This document shows, piece by piece, positions 62,721 through 64,000 of a stretch of 64,000 bases of DNA (its first letter is position 1; the number at the start of each line of letters is the position of its first letter). Origin of the DNA: Prevotella sp. (GTDB taxonomy: Bacteria; Bacteroidota; Bacteroidia; Bacteroidales; Dysgonomonadaceae); NCBI GenBank assembly GCA_031285625.1, contig JAITVV010000007.1, positions 62,001-126,000 of the forward strand, written 5' to 3'. A program made the translations under genes and the position numbers. The notes beneath the pieces were generated by a model, which saw nothing but the letters and a program-made list of their open reading frames with translations, did no database searches and was not told the DNA's origin.

Positions 62721-64000
62721 TTACAGAAAAACAACCTTAATTTTATCTCCTGTTTTTAAATTCAATTTATCAAATGATATATCTATCTGATCATTTACAT
62801 CAAATGTTGCTGGTATCACTTTATCATTGCAGAATACTTCTACCTTTTGCGGTGTAAATCCGGCAGGAACCGAAAGCTTTACTTTCTGCAGGGCAAGCCT
62901 GCCATGTTTTACTTCAATAGTATTCTGTTGATTACGTCCTTCTCCGGTTTGGGAGATATTACCCCATCCTTCTGCTGCCGTAAAGAATCCTCTGAATTTA
63001 TTTGAAATCAGCTTCGGAGAGAAGCTCATAACTCCTTTAGGACCATCGTACCAATAATTTTGAATAGCATTAAGAACTCCATACGATGCCATTGCACGTG
63101 CATAATGATCACCGCACTCAATTTCGTTCCATGGATTATGTTTGGCTCCATCATAACGTGAATGCACAGCTTTCACTATGGCAAGGCCTTCATCAACCAT
63201 ACCTCTCAATATCATATTGGTAGCTACCTGATATTCAATACCTGTCCATACCTCATCACGATACCTGACACCAGCCTCGCCCGGATGTTTACTGTGCGGC
63301 CATGTACAGATCAGTAATCCCGGTTCGCCTGAATGAGCATAATATCTTTCCGGAAGGTGTGCTTCTGTCTGAGGCCCCACATCATTTGTCCAGTTATACT
63401 TCCACACCGAACGCAGTGCTTTATCAATTGCATCATTCGGATACAGATCACCGAGCCTTAACAGATCTGCCCATGTTTGTCCAAATAACTGATCGCTAAG
63501 ACATCCTTTTCCATACTGATGCTCCGGATATTCCTTTTCATCTACATCCTGTATAAAGTATTCACCATTCCACAAACGATCCATTGTATTGTCAGATCCG
63601 GCAGTATATATCTTCTTGTAACGTTCAGCAGCTGTTGTGTCATTCATTATCATAGCCATCTTCTCTCCTGCACGCAATGCTGCCAGATACAGTGCGCCCA
63701 CATAGGTGTTGGCTCCATGAAATGAAATATCATATGTATTCGGTTGCTTCTTTACAATGAGACCATCTTCATTCCCATCTTCACGAATAATATATTCCAA
63801 TGATTTCTTTATTTTAGCCCAGTTACGGGATAAAAAGAAATTATCTTTCGACATCAGATGCTCACGATACATACGCAGTATAACACTCGCATGTCCGTCT
63901 ATGAGTATACCGTGCTCGCCATTGCGTGAGAGAATTCCTCCATCCGGTTGGAGAGATACACTGTAATCGGTTTTTTCGCGTAAGTTCCGTTCCAGTTCAG
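62721..64000 (-). CDS. GH116-type glycosidase, N-terminus beyond the window
   Basis: The frame is open to the right edge; about 425 residues are visible. The GH116 (DUF608/GBA2-like) catalytic-domain signatures are present: I-D-G-H-A-S-V, D-E-V-W-T-G-I-E-Y-Q-V-A and W-N-E-I-E-C-G-D-H-Y-A-R-A-M. A C-terminal beta domain ends the protein. GH116 enzymes include beta-glucosidases and beta-xylosidases. Substrate here is unknown. It precedes susC in the same orientation and is probably part of the PUL. Confidence 0.85.
   Translation of the reverse strand, partial: ELERNLREKTDYSVSLQPDGGILSRNGEHGILIDGHASVILRMYREHLMSKDNFFLSRNWAKIKKSLEYIIREDGNEDGLIVKKQPNTYDISFHGANTYVGALYLAALRAGEKMAMIMNDTTAAERYKKIYTAGSDNTMDRLWNGEYFIQDVDEKEYPEHQYGKGCLSDQLFGQTWADLLRLGDLYPNDAIDKALRSVWKYNWTNDVGPQTEAHLPERYYAHSGEPGLLICTWPHSKHPGEAGVRYRDEVWTGIEYQVATNMILRGMVDEGLAIVKAVHSRYDGAKHNPWNEIECGDHYARAMASYGVLNAIQNYWYDGPKGVMSFSPKLISNKFRGFFTAAEGWGNISQTGEGRNQQNTIEVKHGRLALQKVKLSVPAGFTPQKVEVFCNDKVIPATFDVNDQIDISFDKLNLKTGDKIKVVFL

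Overview
The window looks like chromosome from a low-GC gut-type Bacteroidota, most likely Dysgonomonas or a close relative. Reasons: SusC/SusD pairs, Mfa/FimB-type fimbrial lipoproteins, DUF3575/DUF3868 proteins, an HmuYR-type heme operon, GH172 and GH116 enzymes, and promoters with the Bacteroidota -7 box TAnnTTTG rather than sigma70 boxes. The genus is inferred from gene content. I saw no tRNA, rRNA, CRISPR array, transposase or phage gene.

Layout. (1) 1-5044 (+): end of a fimbrial/surface locus: a truncated Cys/His-repeat protein, a lipoprotein, a FimB/Mfa2-type subunit, DUF3575 and DUF3868-OmpA-TPR proteins; then a degenerate ROK protein. (2) 6465-11159 (+) and 16316-11231 (-): two convergent blocks of envelope and stress genes (beta-barrel, META, LEA-like lipoprotein, esterase, BON, LysM, DUF2582; alpha-amylase, FAD oxidoreductase, GS39-like SDR, DUF937-OmpA, small membrane protein) meeting at a shared terminator. 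(3) 16952-20440 (+): VOC protein, WYL regulator, GyrI-like protein, YdeI and YciI proteins, and a frameshifted flavin reductase. (4) 30411-20501 (-): a seven-gene heme operon (calycin-like lipoprotein, HmuY, HmuR, CobN-like HmuS, and three membrane genes including a TolQ/ExbB homologue and DUF2149). (5) 37101-30856 (-): MarR regulator plus RND tripartite efflux system. (6) 37383-39165 (+): LytS/LytTR two-component pair, then a GH2 beta-galactosidase and an aldo-keto reductase on the - strand. (7) 42940-49732 (-): three tandem paralogous secreted proteins, a helix-turn-helix regulator, a fimbrillin-like lipoprotein and an AraC regulator; then a DEAD-box helicase (+). (8) 51223-64000 (-): a polysaccharide utilization locus: GH116 (cut by the edge), SusC, SusD, two GH172 proteins, ribulokinase and a secreted PHP phosphoesterase.

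The genes fit a glycan-feeding anaerobe. SusCD imports oligosaccharides, GH172/GH116/GH2 trim them, and ribulokinase feeds pentuloses to the pentose phosphate pathway. The hmu operon scavenges heme. Fimbrial and surface genes are under AraC and HTH-type regulators.

The observations most worth a second look are: a two-copy non-coding module in the GH172 PUL (conserved box plus a hairpin with the same loop but different, still-paired stems); 15-bp direct repeats exactly 21 bp apart in front of the fimbrillin gene next to an AraC gene; Cys/His repeats in the truncated surface protein; the three-paralogue surface operon; an apparent ATT start on a lipoprotein; a possible frameshifted microgene after the aldo-keto reductase; and two structured sequences inserted between hmuS and hmuT.
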